Assembly (NCBI RefSeq): GCF_026017845.1
Contig: NZ_CP100416.1
Span: 5,982,032 to 6,046,031, forward strand
Direction: 5' to 3'
Source: Amycolatopsis mediterranei
Lineage (GTDB): Bacteria; Actinomycetota; Actinomycetes; Mycobacteriales; Pseudonocardiaceae
DNA: 64,000 bases
Shown here: piece after piece, positions 16,589 through 25,559 of the stretch
How the letters are laid out: every line of letters starts with the position of its first letter
How positions within the stretch are numbered: position 1 is the first letter of the stretch
Program-made: the position numbers and the translations under genes
Notes under the pieces: generated by a model
The model's input: the letters and a program-made list of their open reading frames with translations, nothing else
Databases searched by the model: none
Told to the model about the DNA's origin: nothing

Positions 16589-17992
16589 CTAGCCGGGCCC
16601 GGTGCCCGGTTCGGAGGGCCGCCACAGCGGCACGAAGTCCCCGTGCGTCCAGGGGGACGCCCGGAAGTGGTGCGGAGCGTGCCCCGCGGTCAGGAAGGCG
16701 GGCGGGATGCTCGAGCCGCCGCCGGAGGCGACATCGGACGAGGACGCGGGCACGGGCGCGCCGGGCTGCGCCGGGGTCTCCCCGGGTTGGTGACTGCCGA
16801 GCCGGGCCTCTTGGCGCTGAGCCTTGCCTCGGTGTGCACCGGCGGCGGTCGCGGCGCAGCCTGGGCCAACCGGCTTCGCCGGCGCGACGGCTGCCGCGGG
16901 TCGGCCGACGACGGTCGGAACGACCTGCTGGTTCGGCGGCGGGGTGGTCACCGCCCGGGCGAGCGGGAGCACGGCCCGGACGGCGGAGCCGGCCACACGA
17001 GCGACAACGGGCCGCCCGGCCCCGCCGGCGACGGGGGTGAGGACGTGGGTCAGGATCGGAGAAGCACCGCCGAGCACGGGGCCGCTCACCGGCTTGACGG
17101 CACTGCTCAGAGCGCCGAGGAGACCGCTCACGGGCGAGGTGACGGCAGAGACGATCGGTGCGACAAGCGGCGCGGCGGTCTTGGTCAGCGGGGAGAGCAG
17201 CGCCTCGGCGGCACGTGAGACAGGCTCGAGCACCGGCACGGCCGAACGCACCACGGGCTCGACAACGGCGCCGGCAGTCGCGGTCACCGGCAAGACGACA
17301 GCCCCCACGGTTCGAGTGACGGGCTCGGCGCCGCGCACGGTGCCCGCCACAGGCGCGACAACAGCGGCGGCGGTTTCGCTCAGGGGCGAGGCAGCCGCCC
17401 CCACGACACGCGCTACCGGCGCAGCCGAACGCACGACTCCCGCCACCGGCGCCACAACCGCCGCTGTGGTCTCGCCCAGCGGCGAAGCGACCGCCTGCCC
17501 GACACGCGCCACCGGCGCAGCCGAACGCGCCACCCGTGACACCGGCGCGGCGGCCGAACTCGAAGCGGCGGGCGCGGCAACCGCCCCCACAGCGCGCGTC
17601 ACTGGCGCAGCCGAACGCCCCGCCGCAGGCGCCACGACCGCACTCGAAGCGACAGGCGCCACCGCCACCTTCCCCGTGCGCGAATCCGCCCGCACCGTCC
17701 GCGGAGCCGCGCCGGCCACCGCCTCAGTGCCCGGTCGCGAGATCCGAGTGGCAGCTTGTGGCCCACCCCGCGGCACGACAGAGACCTTCGCCGTCTGGGT
17801 TCCGTGGTCCGGCGGGACCAGCGCGTCCACCACCGCCGCGATCGGATCTCCGGTGGCCGGGTTACCCGGCGCCGCGTCGGCGTTGCCGGACGTCAGCCAG
17901 GACACCAGCCAGAAGCCCGCCACGGCTCCCGCCAGTATCAGCAGCCGGCGAGCGGCGACGGACGCGCCGCCCACCTCGCGAGCCCGGGTCAC
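16589..17992 (-). CDS. Exported Ala/Val/Pro-rich repeat protein, unknown function
   Basis: A 467-residue protein with a signal peptide (hydrophobic segment about residues 16-34, possible cleavage after NADA about residue 40). From about residue 115 to 330 it consists of degenerate repeats built around VAPVAGxVRxAxPV and PLSETAAAVV. No charged catalytic motif is visible. The C-terminus is Pro/Trp-containing (PWTHGDFVPLWRPSEPG). It resembles low-complexity wall-spanning proteins; I assign no function. Codon use fits its neighbours, so it is probably a genuine gene rather than a shadow. Confidence 0.65.
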   Translation of the reverse strand: MTRAREVGGASVAARRLLILAGAVAGFWLVSWLTSGNADAAPGNPATGDPIAAVVDALVPPDHGTQTAKVSVVPRGGPQAATRISRPGTEAVAGAAPRTVRADSRTGKVAVAPVASSAVVAPAAGRSAAPVTRAVGAVAAPAASSSAAAPVSRVARSAAPVARVGQAVASPLGETTAAVVAPVAGVVRSAAPVARVVGAAASPLSETAAAVVAPVAGTVRGAEPVTRTVGAVVLPVTATAGAVVEPVVRSAVPVLEPVSRAAEALLSPLTKTAAPLVAPIVSAVTSPVSGLLGALSSAVKPVSGPVLGGASPILTHVLTPVAGGAGRPVVARVAGSAVRAVLPLARAVTTPPPNQQVVPTVVGRPAAAVAPAKPVGPGCAATAAGAHRGKAQRQEARLGSHQPGETPAQPGAPVPASSSDVASGGGSSIPPAFLTAGHAPHHFRASPWTHGDFVPLWRPSEPGTGPG

Positions 17993-18172
17993 GTCGGCGA
18001 ACCTCCACGGTGAGAACAGGCCTGGGACTTACCCTTCAACGCCGCCGGTCACACGCCTGCTACGGGCCATCCGGCGCGACCACACTTCCGGCCTAGTGGC
18101 AAATCCGAATCGAGACTCCAGTCGGGTGAGGTCGATGGTCCGGGTGACCGCTCAGCGATACCTCCGCCGACA

Positions 18173-18661
18173 TCAGGCTTCCTGTGCGCGTCGCCGGCCC
18201 GAGAGCGCGCCGAGTGCTGTCACGCCGTGCTGCAGACCTTCGCGGAACGTCGCTCGCTGGCCCGGGCTCAGGTCGGCCAGGAGCGCGTTCTCCAGCTCGC
18301 CGACCGCCGGCGCGCAGCCCGCGAGCAGCGCGCGTCCGGCGTCGGTGAGGCCGGCCAGCAAAACCCGTCTGTTGTCCGCTTTGGGAGTCCGCGCGATCAG
18401 GCCGCGCTTTTCCAGCGTCAGCACCATTTCGTGCATGGTCTGCGGCCGCAGGAACGACCGGCGGGCCAGCTGCGCCGAGGACAGCGCGCCGCTGGCTTCG
18501 AGCACGGTCAGCGCCGTGTACTGCAGCGTGGTGAGCCCGAGCGGCCGCAGGGCGTCGTCGAGCAGGGCCCTGATCACCAGCTCGAGCCGTTTGACCAGGT
18601 AAAGGGTCAACGGCGCGCCGGCGGGGTGCTCCTGGGCGGAGGTGCTCACGGCGCCCATCAT
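18173..18661 (-). CDS. MarR-family transcriptional regulator
   Basis: A 162-residue winged-helix regulator with the helix-turn-helix SSAQLARRSFLRPQTMHEMVLTLEKRGLI and wing KADNRRVLLAGLTDAG. The start is ATG 18661 or 18658. It is divergent from a PaaK-like adenylating enzyme with only 28 bases between the two start codons, so one operator would control both. A role in aromatic-acid or CoA-ester sensing is plausible from this context, but inferred. Confidence 0.85.
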   Translation of the reverse strand: MMGAVSTSAQEHPAGAPLTLYLVKRLELVIRALLDDALRPLGLTTLQYTALTVLEASGALSSAQLARRSFLRPQTMHEMVLTLEKRGLIARTPKADNRRVLLAGLTDAGRALLAGCAPAVGELENALLADLSPGQRATFREGLQHGVTALGALSGRRRAQEA

Positions 18662-18677
18662 GACACGCGGCCGCCGC

Positions 18678-18683
18678 TATGCT
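18678..18683 (+). promoter_or_regulatory. -10 element of a leaderless promoter for the PaaK-like gene
   Basis: TATGCT ends six bases before ATG 18690. With the usual spacing, transcription would start at the A of the start codon, giving a leaderless mRNA, and no ribosome-binding site is present. The same geometry is seen at the LLM oxidoreductase gene (45121-45133). A matching -35 is not clear. Confidence 0.5.
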
Positions 18684-18689
18684 CCGATC

Positions 18690-20135
18690 ATGGACCTCGG
18701 TCGGCAGACGCGCGTGCGGCAGGCGTTCGACACCTTCTTCGGGGCCGCGGAACCGCCGTCGGAAAACCCCGTCCTCGCGCTCTTCCACCGCACCGCGGAA
18801 ACGGTGCCCGCGTACCGGAAGTTCCTGCGGGAGCACGGGATCGAGCCGCAGACCGTCACGACGATGGCCGACTTCGAGCGGCTGCCCCGCACCGACAAGG
18901 CCGGCTACCACCGGAAGTATCCGCTGCCCGAACTGCTCCGCGGTGGCACGTTCGACGACCTCGACATGATCGCCGTCTCCTCGGGCTCCAGCGGCCATCC
19001 GACCGTCTGGCCGCGGGCGCTCGAAGACGAACTGCACGTCGCCCGCCGCTTCGAACAGGTGCTGGCCGGCGCCTTCGCCGCCGATCGGCGCCGCACGCTC
19101 GCCGTCGTCTGCTTCCCGCTCGGGACCTGGGTGGGCGGCCTGTTCACCACCGCGTGCGTGCGGCACCTCGCCGCCAAGGGCTGCCCGATCACCGTCGTGG
19201 CGCCCGGCAACAACAAGGCGGAGATCCTGCGGGTGCTGCCCGAGCTCGCACCGCACTTCGACCAGGTGGTGCTGCTGGGCTACCCGCCGTTCGTCAAGGA
19301 CGTCGTCGACACCGGCCTGGCCGAAGGCCTCGACTGGCCCGCGTACGCGATCAAGCTGGTGCTGGCGGGCGAGGTGTTCAGCGAGCAGTGGCGCGAGCTG
19401 GTGACCCGGCGGGCCGGGATCGCCGACCCGGTCCGCGACATCGCGTCGCTGTACGGCACGGCCGACGCGGGGGTGCTCGGCAACGAAACCCCGGTGTCGG
19501 CGAGCATCCGGCGGTTCCTCGCCGGCCGCCCGGAGCTGGCCCGCGAGGTCTTCGGCGACGCGCGCCTGCCGACGCTGGTGCAGTACGACCCGGCGAGCCG
19601 CTTCTTCGAGGTGCACGAGGGCACCCTCGTCTTCACCGCGGACGGCGGCATCCCGCTGATCCGCTACCACATCGCCGACGACGGCGGGCTCCTGCCGCAC
19701 GCCGAGCTGCTCGCCTTCTGCGCCGAGCACGGCTTCACACCGCCGCCGGGGCCGGAGCTGCCGTTCGTGTACGTGTTCGGCCGCTCGCTGTTCACGGTGT
19801 CGTTCTTCGGCGCGAACGTCTACCCGGAGAACGTCACCGTGGGCCTGGAGCAGCCCGGCATCAGCGACACGGTGACGGGCAAGTTCGTCATCGAGTCGGT
19901 CGAGGACGCCGACCGCGACCGCCGGCTGCGCCTCACCGTCGAGACGGCACCGGGCGCCACCGCCGACCCCGCCCGGATCGCGGCCGCCGTGCGTGCCGAG
20001 CTGGTGCGGCTGAACAGCGAGTTCGCGCACTACGTCCCCGCGGAGCGGCAGCTGCCCGACGTCGTCCTGCGCCCGGCGGGCGACCCCGAGTACTTCCCGG
20101 TCGGCGTGAAGCACCGCTACACGCGGCCGGCTTAG
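18690..20135 (+). CDS. PaaK-like AMP-forming CoA ligase / adenylating enzyme
   Basis: A 481-residue member of the phenylacetate-CoA ligase branch of adenylating enzymes. The P-loop-like AMP motif is SSGSSGHPTVWPR (about 98-109). SLYGTADAG near residue 255 corresponds to the A5-type motif, and a C-terminal subdomain begins near ENVTVGLEQ. The substrate is unknown; unlike true PaaK it stands without paa genes. ATG 18690 appears leaderless. The 3' end overlaps the convergent TPR membrane-protein gene by four bases. Confident of fold and chemistry class, not of substrate. Confidence 0.8.
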   Translation: MDLGRQTRVRQAFDTFFGAAEPPSENPVLALFHRTAETVPAYRKFLREHGIEPQTVTTMADFERLPRTDKAGYHRKYPLPELLRGGTFDDLDMIAVSSGSSGHPTVWPRALEDELHVARRFEQVLAGAFAADRRRTLAVVCFPLGTWVGGLFTTACVRHLAAKGCPITVVAPGNNKAEILRVLPELAPHFDQVVLLGYPPFVKDVVDTGLAEGLDWPAYAIKLVLAGEVFSEQWRELVTRRAGIADPVRDIASLYGTADAGVLGNETPVSASIRRFLAGRPELAREVFGDARLPTLVQYDPASRFFEVHEGTLVFTADGGIPLIRYHIADDGGLLPHAELLAFCAEHGFTPPPGPELPFVYVFGRSLFTVSFFGANVYPENVTVGLEQPGISDTVTGKFVIESVEDADRDRRLRLTVETAPGATADPARIAAAVRAELVRLNSEFAHYVPAERQLPDVVLRPAGDPEYFPVGVKHRYTRPA

Positions 20136-22705
20136 GGCCGGGCGAGCTTGCGGAACCGCTCGCGGCGCTCCTCGGCCGACGAGCCGTCGGCGATGTCGTC
20201 GTCGAACCACGAACACAGCGCCGCCCACAGCTGGGCGCGGGCCATGAAGTCGTCCGCGGCCATCGGGGTCTGCTCGAGTTCCGCCACGTCCGCCACCAGG
20301 TGGTCCAGGCGGCGGTCGCACAGGCGGACGTACTCGCGGACGACGATGTTCGCGTCGAGGCCCGTCTTCGCGCGCGGGCCCGCCGCCCCGCGCAGCTGGG
20401 CGTGCAGGCTTTCCTCGCAATACCGCGGGAATCCGGAGATCGAGCCCGGGTAGCCGCACTCGGCCGCCCACTCGCGGAACGCGCAGATCGCCTGGTAGCG
20501 CGTGTACCAGTCCTGTTTCCCGGCCGCCAGGTTCGCCAGCTTCCGCCAGGCGTCGCGGTCGGCCGCGCGCCAGCGGTCGAGGGTGCGTCCGTCCGGCCGC
20601 GGGCCCTCGTCGAGCGCGCGGCCGCGCCAGAAGTGCGCCCGGCAGCCCGCGATCTCGGCGACGAGCCGGCGGACGTACCCGACCTGTTCCCAGACGTGGG
20701 CGCGTTGCGGGCGCAGCGGCGCCGCGCGGTCCGGGGAGAACGTCACCATCTCGAACACCCGGAACAGCTCGTGCCCGCGCAGGGCCGCCAGGTCGGGGTC
20801 CTCCCCCATCACCCAGGACCGGCGCTCCGGCAGCCGTCCGCTGTGGCTGATCGTCGCCGCGTGGTAGAGCTCCCGGACCGCGCGGCGGGCCACTTCGTCC
20901 CGCGATTCGCCGAGCAGACGCGGGTTGCGCGCGCGGTCGCGCAGGTCGCGTTCGCCGTGCGGGCCGACTTCGAGCATCGCCACCGCGTACACGCTCGCCG
21001 CGTTGTAGCACTCTTCCCACGAGCGGCGGGGCCCGGCCGCTTCGACGGTGTCGTCGAGCGCGCGCGGGTCCGGCGGCCAGCGCCGGTCCGGGCAGACGTC
21101 GGCCAGCCGGACGCGGCTGCCCGGGTAGGCGGGCTGGGGCTCGGGCACCGCGCCGGTGACCGGTTCGACGTCCGCCATCGCGCGCCGCACCACCGACCAG
21201 ACCAGGGACAGGTCGAGCGCGCGGTTGGTCAGCTGCTGCCAGCTGCGGCGCCAGCGGCGGCCGAACCGCCGGTAGTCCTCGATGAGCCGCTCGATCTCGT
21301 ACTGCGAAAGCGCGCAGAAGTACGACCGCATCTCCGCGGCGCGCTGGTTGTACTCGGCCAGCTGCGCCGGGGTCGCCGCGCTGACCAGGAGTTCCTCGAC
21401 CGGCGCGCGCAGCACGCGCCGGTGCAGCTCGAGCCGCTTCTCCCGCGGGATCGCGTACGGCCGGGTCCGGACGTCGAGGTCGATGTACCGGCGGAAGCGC
21501 AGTTCGATCGCCGCCCGCAGTTCGGCGCGGCGCTGCGCCCGTGCGTCGCCGGGGGTGCCCGCGGTGGTGCGGCGCACCCACCAGGACCCGGCCACGGAGT
21601 CGCCGTGGCCGAGCACGAGGGCGTGCCGGTAGCGGGCGATGAGCAGGGCCACGTCGCGGTCGCGGCCGGCGTGGCGGGGCTGGCGCGCGAAGTCGGGGCC
21701 GATCCACCAGCGGGCCAGCCGCGGGTGGCCCCGGCTGCAGACGGTGATCACGTCGTCGTAGGTGGCGAGCGCGTCGAGGTGCAGGTCCAGCTGTTCCTGC
21801 AGGGCGGCGATCTCGAGTCTGATGTAGACGTTGGCCGGGTCGAGGCTGATCGCGCGGTAGTACTCGGCGAGGGCCTCGTCGTAGCGGCGGTAGGCGATGA
21901 AGTGGTTGGCGCGCTGGTAGGCGTCGAAGAGCTCGCACGGGATCTTCGCGTCGCGCCAGGCGGCCCAGTGGATGTTCGTGCGGACGTAGGCGCTGCGCGG
22001 GATGACCAGCGCGGCCACCGAGTTGGCGGCGCGGTGCAGCACGCGCGGCCAGTTCGCGTCCTCGATCACCAGCGGGCTCGCGGCGAAGCGCGGGACGCGC
22101 ACGAGTTCCAGGATGAGCTGGTGGCGGCCGGGGGTGTTGCCGGGCCGGACGGTGCCGGTGACGGTGAACGCGGCCGGTGGCTGGGCGAGCCGGATCAGCT
22201 TGGTCACGGCCTTCCACCAGCCGTCCGCGGAATCGCCGGCGTGCTCGACGATCTGGAGGAAGTCGTAGGAGCTGCCGGCACCCGGGACCGGCGTCGGGGT
22301 GTAGAGGCGGGAGTCGTTGAGGAACCGCTTGAAGGTGGCGGTCAGCTCGACGGCGGAGTCGATCTCGCGGTCGTGGCTGCCTTCGGGCCGCTCGTCGACG
22401 AACACCCGGATGTCGATCTGGTTGGCCCGGTAGGCGGCGGCCTCCAGCCGCGCCTTGCCGACGAAGTACAGCGTCAGGACGGCGGAGACGAGCACCACGG
22501 ACGTCTGCAGGACGGTCCAGGTGATCACGGTGGCGACCTTCGGGTCGCGCACGAACGTCCAGGCCTGGAAGAACGGCAGGTAGGGCACGACGGCGAAACC
22601 GGCCGCGACGAGCCCGGCCGCCACCGCCGCCAGCCACCACCGGATCCGGTGAGCCGCGGGCAGTTCGGCCTGGTCGAAGCCCCCGAGCCGACGCGCGTGC
22701 ACCAT
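20132..22705 (-). CDS. Large TPR-containing membrane-anchored protein, unknown function
   Basis: An 857-residue protein with two N-terminal membrane helices (about 23-46 and 65-86), then a cytoplasmic region. Residues about 270-330 read like tetratricopeptide repeats (YRRYDEALAEYYRAISLDPANVY, then LDALATYDDVI). The remainder is rich in Arg/Trp/Tyr and largely helical with no recognised catalytic motif. ATG 22705 opens with MVHARRLGGFDQ. It is monocistronic and convergent with the PaaK-like gene. The TPR suggests a scaffold role; I do not recognise the family. Confidence 0.75.
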   Translation of the reverse strand: MVHARRLGGFDQAELPAAHRIRWWLAAVAAGLVAAGFAVVPYLPFFQAWTFVRDPKVATVITWTVLQTSVVLVSAVLTLYFVGKARLEAAAYRANQIDIRVFVDERPEGSHDREIDSAVELTATFKRFLNDSRLYTPTPVPGAGSSYDFLQIVEHAGDSADGWWKAVTKLIRLAQPPAAFTVTGTVRPGNTPGRHQLILELVRVPRFAASPLVIEDANWPRVLHRAANSVAALVIPRSAYVRTNIHWAAWRDAKIPCELFDAYQRANHFIAYRRYDEALAEYYRAISLDPANVYIRLEIAALQEQLDLHLDALATYDDVITVCSRGHPRLARWWIGPDFARQPRHAGRDRDVALLIARYRHALVLGHGDSVAGSWWVRRTTAGTPGDARAQRRAELRAAIELRFRRYIDLDVRTRPYAIPREKRLELHRRVLRAPVEELLVSAATPAQLAEYNQRAAEMRSYFCALSQYEIERLIEDYRRFGRRWRRSWQQLTNRALDLSLVWSVVRRAMADVEPVTGAVPEPQPAYPGSRVRLADVCPDRRWPPDPRALDDTVEAAGPRRSWEECYNAASVYAVAMLEVGPHGERDLRDRARNPRLLGESRDEVARRAVRELYHAATISHSGRLPERRSWVMGEDPDLAALRGHELFRVFEMVTFSPDRAAPLRPQRAHVWEQVGYVRRLVAEIAGCRAHFWRGRALDEGPRPDGRTLDRWRAADRDAWRKLANLAAGKQDWYTRYQAICAFREWAAECGYPGSISGFPRYCEESLHAQLRGAAGPRAKTGLDANIVVREYVRLCDRRLDHLVADVAELEQTPMAADDFMARAQLWAALCSWFDDDIADGSSAEERRERFRKLARP

Positions 22706-22751
22706 CGATCACCCCCTCGTGTCAGATTACTCGCAGAGGGGGTGCGTTTCG

Positions 22752-23060
22752 TTACGGCCCGTTATCCGCGAGCTCGGCGATCACCTGCGCGTGACACGGT
22801 TCGGGGACGCACCAGCACCCGAGCCGGCGGCCGCGGAGCCCGGGCAGCAGCGCGAGCAGGTCCGGCCGGGCCAGCAGGTACGCGCGGTACCGCGCGACCA
22901 CCTCTTCGCGCGTGCCGTCCGGCCCCGGCCGGAACGGGCTGGCCAGCTTCGACCCCTCGAGGTGCCAGCCCCCGCGGTGCATGGCCCGCCCGACGTAGAC
23001 GACGTCGGCGTAGTCCGGATCGTCCCGGTGCCCCTTCAGGTTGACGACCGTGGTCGGCAT
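22752..23060 (-). CDS. DUF4326-domain protein
   Basis: A 102-residue protein with the DUF4326 signature: VVYVGRAMHRGGW...GSKLASPFRPGPDGTREEVVARYRAYL and a C-terminal LGCWCVPEPCHAQVI, where the Cys-x-Cys and Cys-His residues could bind metal. Family members occur in phages and bacteria; function is unknown. A GGAGGG lies about five bases before ATG 23060, which settles the start. Confidence 0.82.
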   Translation of the reverse strand: MPTTVVNLKGHRDDPDYADVVYVGRAMHRGGWHLEGSKLASPFRPGPDGTREEVVARYRAYLLARPDLLALLPGLRGRRLGCWCVPEPCHAQVIAELADNGP

Positions 23061-23149
23061 GCGGCCCTCCTGCCCGGCTCGACGGCTGCGACACCGTTGT
23101 CCACAATCCACCGGTTCGCTCTCCATCCGGTTACACCCGATGGTCCATC

Positions 23150-23169
23150 TAGTGCAGATGCACTATGCT
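23150..23169 (+). promoter_or_regulatory. Palindromic operator overlapping a -10 box upstream of a STAS gene
   Basis: TAGTGCA-GA-TGCACTA has 7-base arms, and its right end runs into TATGCT (23164-23169), a good -10. A further 6-base-arm hairpin (23173-23188) lies at the expected start of transcription. Such overlap suggests repression by occlusion. The STAS gene starts 146 bases downstream, so the leader is long. The rest of 23061-23315 holds only a duplicated GCTGCCCGATGAA just before the gene. Confidence 0.45.
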
Positions 23170-23315
23170 GAAGGCTCACGGTTGAGCCGTCAGCCGCTGC
23201 CGGACGTTCCCGCGCCCGGGCCGGCAGGCTGCCTCATGTCGGGCATCCCCCGTCCCGCCACGTCCGGTCCGCTCCCGCTGCCCGATGAAGCTGCCCGATG
23301 AAAGGGTGTGCCGCG

Positions 23316-23705
23316 ATGGTTCCGGAACCACGCTCGGCCGACCACCAGCTCACCACCGACTGGCTGACCGCCGGCGGCCACATGTCCGTGCGCCTGCGCT
23401 CCCCCGGCACCGGCACCCTGCTCGTCGAGGTGACCGGCGAGGTCGACCTCGGCACCGCCCGCCGCCTCGACGTGCTCCTGCAGGACCACGTCCACGGCGA
23501 GCTCGGCGAACTCGTCATCGACCTGGCCGGCGTCACGTTCTTCTCCGTCGCCGGGCTGAACTCGCTGCTGCGCGCCCAGCTGCTCGCCGACGCGGCCGGG
23601 GCCCGCCTCACCGTGGACGCCGGGCGGTCCCGCGCGGTGCGGCGGCTGTTCACCCTGCTGCCGACCGACTTCGACAGCGTCGCGAACGTCCGGCCGGTGC
23701 CGTGA
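23316..23705 (+). CDS. STAS-domain anti-anti-sigma factor
   Basis: A 129-residue STAS protein with a 30-residue N-terminal extension. The switch loop reads VIDLAGVTFFSVAGLNSLL, so the phosphorylated Ser is probably the one in FFSVAGL. I chose ATG 23316 because AAAGGG lies about ten bases upstream; ATG 23298 is a weaker alternative. It is convergent with a two-component cluster that also contains a GHKL anti-sigma-type ATPase (25560-26030), its likely partner. Confidence 0.83.
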   Translation: MVPEPRSADHQLTTDWLTAGGHMSVRLRSPGTGTLLVEVTGEVDLGTARRLDVLLQDHVHGELGELVIDLAGVTFFSVAGLNSLLRAQLLADAAGARLTVDAGRSRAVRRLFTLLPTDFDSVANVRPVP

Positions 23706-23709
23706 CCGC

Positions 23710-24090
23710 TCACCCGGCCGCCTGACGGCCCAGCCGCCGGACGGCTTCGACGATCGCCGCGTTCGGCACGCCCTTCACCAGGTACTCGGTGACGCCGGCC
23801 GCGGCGAGCCCGGCGATCGAGGCCCGGTCGGCGTAGGCGGAGAAGGCCAGGATGGCGGTGCCCGGGCTGCGCCGGGCGATCTCGCGGGCCGCCCGCGCCC
23901 CGCCGCCGCCCGGCATCCGGACGTCGAGGACGGCGACCGCGGGCCGGTGCCGCTCGGCGAGCCGGATCGCCTCGTCCGCGTCGCCGGCCACCGCGACCAC
24001 GGCGATGTCCGCCTCGGAATCCAGGACCTCCTTCAGGACGTCCCGGATCATCACGTCGTCGTCGGAAATCAGCACGCTCAGTTCGGTCAC
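23710..24090 (-). CDS. Stand-alone receiver-domain response regulator
   Basis: A 126-residue protein that is only a receiver domain. It has the acidic pair in LISDDD (10-12), the phospho-acceptor Asp56 in VLDVRMP, the Ser/Thr switch in ILAFSAY and Lys in YLVKGVP. There is no output domain. GTG 24090 overlaps the kinase stop (GTGA). Single-domain receivers relay phosphate or act on protein partners such as phosphatases or chemotaxis-like targets; the partner here is unknown. Confidence 0.87.
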   Translation of the reverse strand: MTELSVLISDDDVMIRDVLKEVLDSEADIAVVAVAGDADEAIRLAERHRPAVAVLDVRMPGGGGARAAREIARRSPGTAILAFSAYADRASIAGLAAAGVTEYLVKGVPNAAIVEAVRRLGRQAAG

Positions 24091-25508
24091 GGTTCGAGCT
24101 CCGTCGCGTCGGGCAGCAGGGGGAGCCAGAACTCGACGACGGTGCCGACCCCGGGTGTGCTGTCCACGGAGAGCCAGCCGTGCGCCGCTTCGGCGCGCTC
24201 GTGCATCTCGACCAGCCCGAAGTGGCCGGTGCCGGCGTCGCCGCCGGCCGTCCCGACGCCGTCGTCGCTGATCCGCACCAGGGTTCCGTTGTCCACTGTG
24301 GACAGCGTGACGCCGACCCGGGTGGCGCGCGCGTGCTTGTGGACGTTGCTCAGCGCCTCCTGGCAGATCCGGTACACGGTGATCGCCGCTTCGGGCGACG
24401 GCTCGGCGGTCAGCTCGTCCCGCACCTCGTGCGCCAGTCCCCAGCGGCCCGCGACGTCGTCGGTGTAGGCCGTGACCGCCTCCACCAGGCCGTGCCGGTC
24501 GAGTTCCGGCGGCCGCAGCCGGGAGACCAGGCCGCGCAGCCGGGCGATCGCGGCGGTGACCGACTCGTCGAGGCTGCCGACCGCGCTCGCGTGCGGTTCC
24601 GGCAGCCGGGAGGCCAGCAGCTGCAGGCGCATGCCGACGGCCACCATGGACTGGATCGACTCGTCGTGGACGTCCCAGGCGATCCGGCGCCGCTCCACCT
24701 CCTGGGCCTCGACGAGGTGCCCGACCAGCCGGCGGCGTTCGCGCAGGGCCTGCTCGGCGTTGCGGCGTTCGGTCATGTCGCGGGTGACCTTCCCGAAGCC
24801 CTGCAGCCGGCCCTGCTCGTCGAACAGCGCGGTGATCACCACGTTCGCCCAGAACCGGGTGCCGTCCTTGCGCAGCCGCCACCCCTCGTCCTCCAGCCGC
24901 CCCTGTTCGACGGCGATCTCCAGCTCCCGCGCCGGCTTCCCGGCCGCCACGTCGTCAGCCGGGTAGAAGACCGAGAAGTGCTTCCCGATGATCTCCTCGG
25001 CCGCGTACCCTTTGATGCGCTGGGCGCCGGTGTTCCAGCTCGAAATGTGCCCGCCGGTGTCCAGCATGAAGATGCCGTAGTCCTGGACGCTCTGGACGAG
25101 CAGGCGGAACCGTTCCTCGCTCTCCCGCAGCGCCAGCTCGGCCGTGCGGCGTTCGGTCACGTCACGGGTGACCTTCCCGAACCCGCGCATCCGCCCCTGC
25201 TCGTCGAACAGCGCGGTGATCACCACGTTCGCCCAGAACCGGGTGCCGTCCTTGCGCAGCCGCCACCCTTCGTCCTCCAGCCGCCCCTGTGCGGCCGCGA
25301 CCTCGAGGGCGCGGGCCGGCTTTCCGGCCGCCACGTCCTCGGCCGGGTAGAACACCGAGAAGTGCTTTCCCACGATCTCCGCCGCCGTGTACCCCTTGAT
25401 GCGCTCCGCCCCCGCGTTCCACGTCGAGATCCGGCCCCCGGTGTCGAGCATGAAGATCCCGTAGTCCAGTACTCCCTGCACCAACAGGCGGAACCGGTCG
25501 TCGTCCAT
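24087..25508 (-). CDS. Tandem-PAS sensor histidine kinase (NarX/DegS type)
   Basis: A 473-residue soluble kinase: PAS1 (about 5-120), PAS2 (about 133-250), HisKA_3 with phospho-acceptor His281 in AWDVHDESIQ, and a C-terminal HATPase (N-box QEALSNVHKHA; G-box DDGVGTAGG and GHFGLVEM). There is no membrane segment, so a cytoplasmic signal (redox, ligand or light) is likely. The two PAS domains are nearly identical at protein and DNA level, which shows a recent duplication. The GTGA overlap with the receiver gene downstream makes that receiver its probable target. Confidence 0.9.
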   Translation of the reverse strand: MDDDRFRLLVQGVLDYGIFMLDTGGRISTWNAGAERIKGYTAAEIVGKHFSVFYPAEDVAAGKPARALEVAAAQGRLEDEGWRLRKDGTRFWANVVITALFDEQGRMRGFGKVTRDVTERRTAELALRESEERFRLLVQSVQDYGIFMLDTGGHISSWNTGAQRIKGYAAEEIIGKHFSVFYPADDVAAGKPARELEIAVEQGRLEDEGWRLRKDGTRFWANVVITALFDEQGRLQGFGKVTRDMTERRNAEQALRERRRLVGHLVEAQEVERRRIAWDVHDESIQSMVAVGMRLQLLASRLPEPHASAVGSLDESVTAAIARLRGLVSRLRPPELDRHGLVEAVTAYTDDVAGRWGLAHEVRDELTAEPSPEAAITVYRICQEALSNVHKHARATRVGVTLSTVDNGTLVRISDDGVGTAGGDAGTGHFGLVEMHERAEAAHGWLSVDSTPGVGTVVEFWLPLLPDATELEP

Positions 25509-25559
25509 GCGGCAACTCTGCCGGATCGCCGCCCGCCCGGCACGGCCACCGGCGGCGGG

